Part shown: piece by piece, positions 61,373 through 64,000 of the stretch
How positions within the stretch are numbered: position 1 is the first letter of the stretch
How the letters are laid out: the number at the start of each line of letters is the position of its first letter
NCBI GenBank assembly: GCA_047630275.1
Contig: JBLHVN010000002.1
Coordinates: forward strand, 62,001-126,000
Source of the DNA: GCA-2720865 sp047630275
GTDB lineage: Bacteria; Bdellovibrionota; Bacteriovoracia; Bacteriovoracales; Bacteriovoracaceae
DNA: 64,000 nucleotides
Direction of reading: 5' to 3'
Translations under genes and position numbers: made by a program
Notes under the pieces: generated by a model
Databases searched by the model: none
What the model was told of the DNA's origin: nothing
Seen by the model: the letters and a program-made list of their open reading frames with translations, nothing else

Positions 61373-62113
61373 TTACCTCAATGTCTTTTTTAAGAACTCT
61401 TTAATCTTTTTTATAGAAGTCTTATCAGCTTCTTCATCATAAGCAAATGGTAAGTCAAAATCATCACCAAGCTTCGTTGAAGAAGGTTTATAAAATCCTT
61501 TTTTTGCCCCTGGAAAACTTTGAAAGTCATAAGTCACCTGATTCAATTTCAATTCTCTTTTAAACCCGCTAATTCTTTTAGAATTGATTCCAGGATCTAG
61601 GGATGCGTTTAAAACTAAAAGCTTAAGCTCTGAAAAAGAACTCTTTGTTTCTATACTCTCTAAGCTTCCTTGAACTAAGATGAGAGAGCGAAACTCTTCC
61701 CCTCCTCTGGCCAGTTCAAAAAGATGATCGGCGCCTTTTTCATAACCCAAGGCGGAGATGTTCTGAGAGTCAACTCCATCTAGATTCTTTAATTCTTTAA
61801 GGGCCTTCTTTAAAACTAATTGAGGCTGTTCTTGCCCTTCGCAAAACTTCTCCGACTCTCCTGGTAAAAGCGTGATCAATCCCTTCCCATTCATGTCCAC
61901 GGCAAGAACATGAAACCCAAGGTCAGCAAAGCGATGCCCCCGCTCTACAAAATAATCACTTAGCCCAAAACAATCCGGAACTAAAAGAAGTGCGGGCCTT
62001 AGCCCTGGTCCCCGTGGAGAAATATAAAGATGACGATTCTCATCGATCTTTAACTCCCGGTTTAAATGAGAGCACGATGAAAAGCTTAAAAGAAAGATTA
62101 AGAGAATCCGCAT
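61373..62113 (-). CDS. Dienelactone-hydrolase-like lipoprotein lacking catalytic residues
   Basis: The 246-residue product has a lipoprotein signal (lipobox SFSSC) and a dienelactone-hydrolase fold (LLLVPDCFGLSDYFVERG near 42-59). In active members the elbow is G-x-C-x-G; here it is GYEKG with E125. The usual PGAxHGF histidine is K205, and the remaining Asp (near 173) may be kept. The protein is therefore probably not a hydrolase by the usual mechanism. It may bind a ligand or interact with murein. It sits between the CoA-binding gene and ppiC in one operon. Confidence 0.75.
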   Translation of the reverse strand: MRILLIFLLSFSSCSHLNRELKIDENRHLYISPRGPGLRPALLLVPDCFGLSDYFVERGHRFADLGFHVLAVDMNGKGLITLLPGESEKFCEGQEQPQLVLKKALKELKNLDGVDSQNISALGYEKGADHLFELARGGEEFRSLILVQGSLESIETKSSFSELKLLVLNASLDPGINSKRISGFKRELKLNQVTYDFQSFPGAKKGFYKPSSTKLGDDFDLPFAYDEEADKTSIKKIKEFLKKTLR

Positions 62114-62479
62114 TTAAAATTGCCCGTTTCTTAATAAAACTAAAGTGCAGGCCTCTTCGGATTGAATACCAGCTTTATTTAACTCTAGAGAGAGCTCTTC
62201 GTTTTCAGTGCCAGGGTTAAAGATCACCCGCTTAGGTTTTAATTCAATGATCTCATCAATGATCGAGCTTGAAATACTCTTATTTACATACAAAGTTAGA
62301 GTATCAATATTGGATAATTCCTTGAGGGAGCTTTCCACTTTATGCCCTTCCACTTCTTTTAACCTTGGAGATACCAAAAAAACCTTATGGTTATTTTCTA
62401 AAAGCATCTTAAAGGCTTTATAGCTATACCTATCTGGATTATCCGATGCTCCAAGAACTGCTACCTTTTCAATATTCAT
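62114..62479 (-). CDS. CoA-binding domain protein
   Basis: The 121-residue product is a Rossmann-fold CoA_binding_2 protein (VAVLGASDNPDRYSYKAFKML start, KRVIFNPGTENEEL near 83-96). The family binds CoA or related nucleotides; its role is unknown. It starts the three-gene operon, and its stop abuts the next ATG. Confidence 0.85.
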   Translation of the reverse strand: MNIEKVAVLGASDNPDRYSYKAFKMLLENNHKVFLVSPRLKEVEGHKVESSLKELSNIDTLTLYVNKSISSSIIDEIIELKPKRVIFNPGTENEELSLELNKAGIQSEEACTLVLLRNGQF

Positions 62480-62561
62480 AGATGACCTTTTTAACGCGAG
62501 GCTAATTTAAATTTCGTAATACCATGGTAATAATTCTTAAAACTAAAAACAAGGCAAGATC

Positions 62562-63320
62562 ATGAAAGGGACATTTTTTAAACAACCACTTGAATTCAGT
62601 GTTGATATAAAAGGAGAATCCCACCGCCAAGGGGAATCCTTAAAAGGTTCCCTCCTGGTTAGGAACCATAGTGATGAAGAACTTGCCCTTGGGGCCTACG
62701 GCGTTACTTTGGCTCAAACAGATGCCAAAAAGCTTAAGGCTAAAAATGAAAAGGGAATTACTAATAAGCATCAGCTCTCTTTTAAAGAAGATGAAAAGCT
62801 CGGCCCTAAAGATAGCGCCACCCTAGAATGGGAGTTTAAGATTCCAAGTGACGGCACGATTTCAGAGAAATCCAATGGCCCTTATATTTATTATGGGGCT
62901 ACTGATGAGCTTTTTGAGGGGGGCTTCCTAGAATTAAGTGTTCTCCCAATAGAGATCTTAGAAAAATACATCGAGATCTTTGAAAACTTTTTTAGATTTA
63001 AACGAAAGTCCCTAAAGAACAAGGCAGGGTTCATCGATATTCAGTACACCTGCCCTGGGGGTAAAGACTATGCTCGGATTGAAAAGCTCAACCAGCGCAT
63101 AAGGATTATTGACTCAAAGCTAGAAGTAAAATGGCTCTTTAAGGTCAACAAACTCGGCTATGAATCAGGCTCAGTAGTGGAAGAAAAGGTAGAGAGGAAC
63201 TTCGATCAGCTCCTTGAAAAGAAACGCTTTATGGATTTTGGGGACTTCCCTAATCAAGATGGCATCCTAGCCTCGATTGAAGAGGTTTTAGAGCAAGTTA
63301 AGAAGTACGAGATTTTCTAA
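62562..63320 (+). CDS. Arrestin/Spo0M-like hypothetical protein
   Basis: The 252-residue product is a predicted two-sandwich beta protein. The first half (VDIKGESHRQGESLKGSLLVRN) and the EWEFKIPSDG stretch resemble the arrestin-like fold of Spo0M. No signal peptide or membrane segment is seen. The family call is tentative. The ATG lacks a strong ribosome site. Confidence 0.45.
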   Translation: MKGTFFKQPLEFSVDIKGESHRQGESLKGSLLVRNHSDEELALGAYGVTLAQTDAKKLKAKNEKGITNKHQLSFKEDEKLGPKDSATLEWEFKIPSDGTISEKSNGPYIYYGATDELFEGGFLELSVLPIEILEKYIEIFENFFRFKRKSLKNKAGFIDIQYTCPGGKDYARIEKLNQRIRIIDSKLEVKWLFKVNKLGYESGSVVEEKVERNFDQLLEKKRFMDFGDFPNQDGILASIEEVLEQVKKYEIF

Positions 63321-63385
63321 CGCTCTGCTTTCTTTATTCACGAGTCTTATAGTCAGTTAGCTTTAAAAACGGTATAAGGAGGCTT

Positions 63386-64000
63386 ATGGAAACAAATACA
63401 CCTTTTACTGAGTTTGAACTCAAACCAGAACTACTCGCTTCCCTCAAGGGAATCGGATTTGAAAATGCTTCCCCTGTACAAGAGATGACAATCGCCCCGG
63501 TTTTAGACGGAAAAGATATCTTCGCTCAAGCAGAAACAGGAAGTGGAAAGACCGGCTCTTTTGCCATCCCTATTATCGAACAAATCCTCCGTGATGAAGA
63601 ACTTATGGGTAATGACAAGAGAAAGGTCTCTTATGTTGTTCTAAGCCCTACAAGAGAACTTGCTCAGCAAACTCAAAAGGTCTTCACTCAAATTGGAACT
63701 CCACTTGGAATCACTTCGACTTGCCTAATCGGTGGAGAAAATATTGATACTCAAAAAGGACTTCTTAAAGAGCACCCTTTTGTTTTAATCGCCACTCCCG
63801 GCCGCCTTGTAGATTTGATCAAGCAAAAATGCGTTGATCTCATCGATACTAAAGGCGTTGTCTTTGACGAAGCGGACCGCCTCTTTGACATGGGCTTTAA
63901 AAAAGATATTGAGTTTATCCTAAGCAAGATGTCTGATCACCGTCAGCTGATCATGGTCTCTGCTACTAGTAATATGGACGTTCTTAATACGGCCTATAAA
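63386..64000 (+). CDS. DEAD-box RNA helicase, N-terminal part
   Basis: The gene starts at an ATG at 63386 after an AAGGAGG site and runs off the window edge. The visible 205 residues contain the Q motif (SPVQEMTI), Walker A AETGSGKTGSF, PTRELAQQ, TPGRLVD, the FDEADRLFDMGF DEAD box and SAT. It belongs to the RhlE/SrmB-like RNA helicases and probably helps ribosome assembly or RNA turnover. The C-terminal half is not visible. Confidence 0.93.
   Translation, partial: METNTPFTEFELKPELLASLKGIGFENASPVQEMTIAPVLDGKDIFAQAETGSGKTGSFAIPIIEQILRDEELMGNDKRKVSYVVLSPTRELAQQTQKVFTQIGTPLGITSTCLIGGENIDTQKGLLKEHPFVLIATPGRLVDLIKQKCVDLIDTKGVVFDEADRLFDMGFKKDIEFILSKMSDHRQLIMVSATSNMDVLNTAYK

Noticed and set aside
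1..64000. CRISPR array, insertion sequence or prophage
   Set aside because: I saw no spaced direct repeats of CRISPR type, no transposase or integrase frame and no phage structural genes.

Overview
The window is a 64 kb stretch of chromosome, about 40% G+C by eye, densely packed with genes on both strands. It carries no phage genes, transposases, CRISPR arrays or rRNA. The genes best fit a Bdellovibrionota predator-type bacterium, probably a Bacteriovorax/Halobacteriovorax relative. The clues are a TIGR02147-family regulator, an AmpG-like muropeptide permease, many small lipoproteins and exported proteins without recognisable families, a secreted nuclease, and sigma-54-type promoters. This assignment is inference; no rRNA is present to settle it.

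Layout. 1-5.9 kb: the start of an allantoinase gene, a receiver-domain protein, the TIGR02147 regulator with a palindromic upstream site, and a leuS operon. 6.2-9.2 kb: a zinc-ribbon protein, a 53-residue exported peptide and an ABC exporter (ATPase plus two permeases). 9.3-18.8 kb: menB, metG, a hybrid histidine kinase, trmO, a membrane-anchored Hsp20-like protein, ung and an oligopeptide-binding lipoprotein. 18.8-22.9 kb: a His-rich exported protein, a 57-base tRNA-like remnant, and an operon of a TIGR01777-SRPBCC fusion, a B12-binding MerR regulator and a photolyase, headed by tandem direct repeats. 22.9-33.4 kb: RNA modification genes (RluA-type, NSUN-type, TcdA, RlmN), a FAN1-type nuclease, small exported proteins and a secreted Arg/Gln-rich protein behind a near-consensus sigma-54 promoter. 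33.5-41.9 kb: a possible structured RNA before a lipoprotein NADAR enzyme, a degenerate CDP-alcohol phosphotransferase, a flavoprotein, a secreted M28 peptidase, an exported peroxiredoxin and an exported nucleotidyltransferase-like protein. 42.0-47.3 kb: a TolC-like protein, an RND pump and a TetR regulator behind two copies of a perfect palindrome. 47.5-53.5 kb: a GreA-like factor, a DUF938 methyltransferase, typA, an AmpG-like permease and a bacterial Popeye protein. 53.6-61 kb: an EF-hand/Cys-repeat lipoprotein, an Smr protein, a PDZ/beta-repeat lipoprotein, and a three-gene operon of secreted proteins including a nuclease-fold enzyme. 61-64 kb: a parvulin, a hydrolase-like lipoprotein lacking its catalytic residues, a CoA-binding protein, an arrestin/Spo0M-like protein and the start of a DEAD-box helicase gene.

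The strongest candidates for new biology are the truncated tRNA-like sequence, the B12-MerR/photolyase module with a phased operator and an altered cobalamin-capping residue, the sigma-54-driven exported genes, the lipoprotein NADAR enzyme behind a folded leader, and the cluster of secreted proteins around 53.6-61 kb. Several starts were moved to internal codons because a Shine-Dalgarno site or a stop/start overlap decides them. At least four genes have a -10 element 5-8 bases before the start codon, which suggests leaderless mRNAs.
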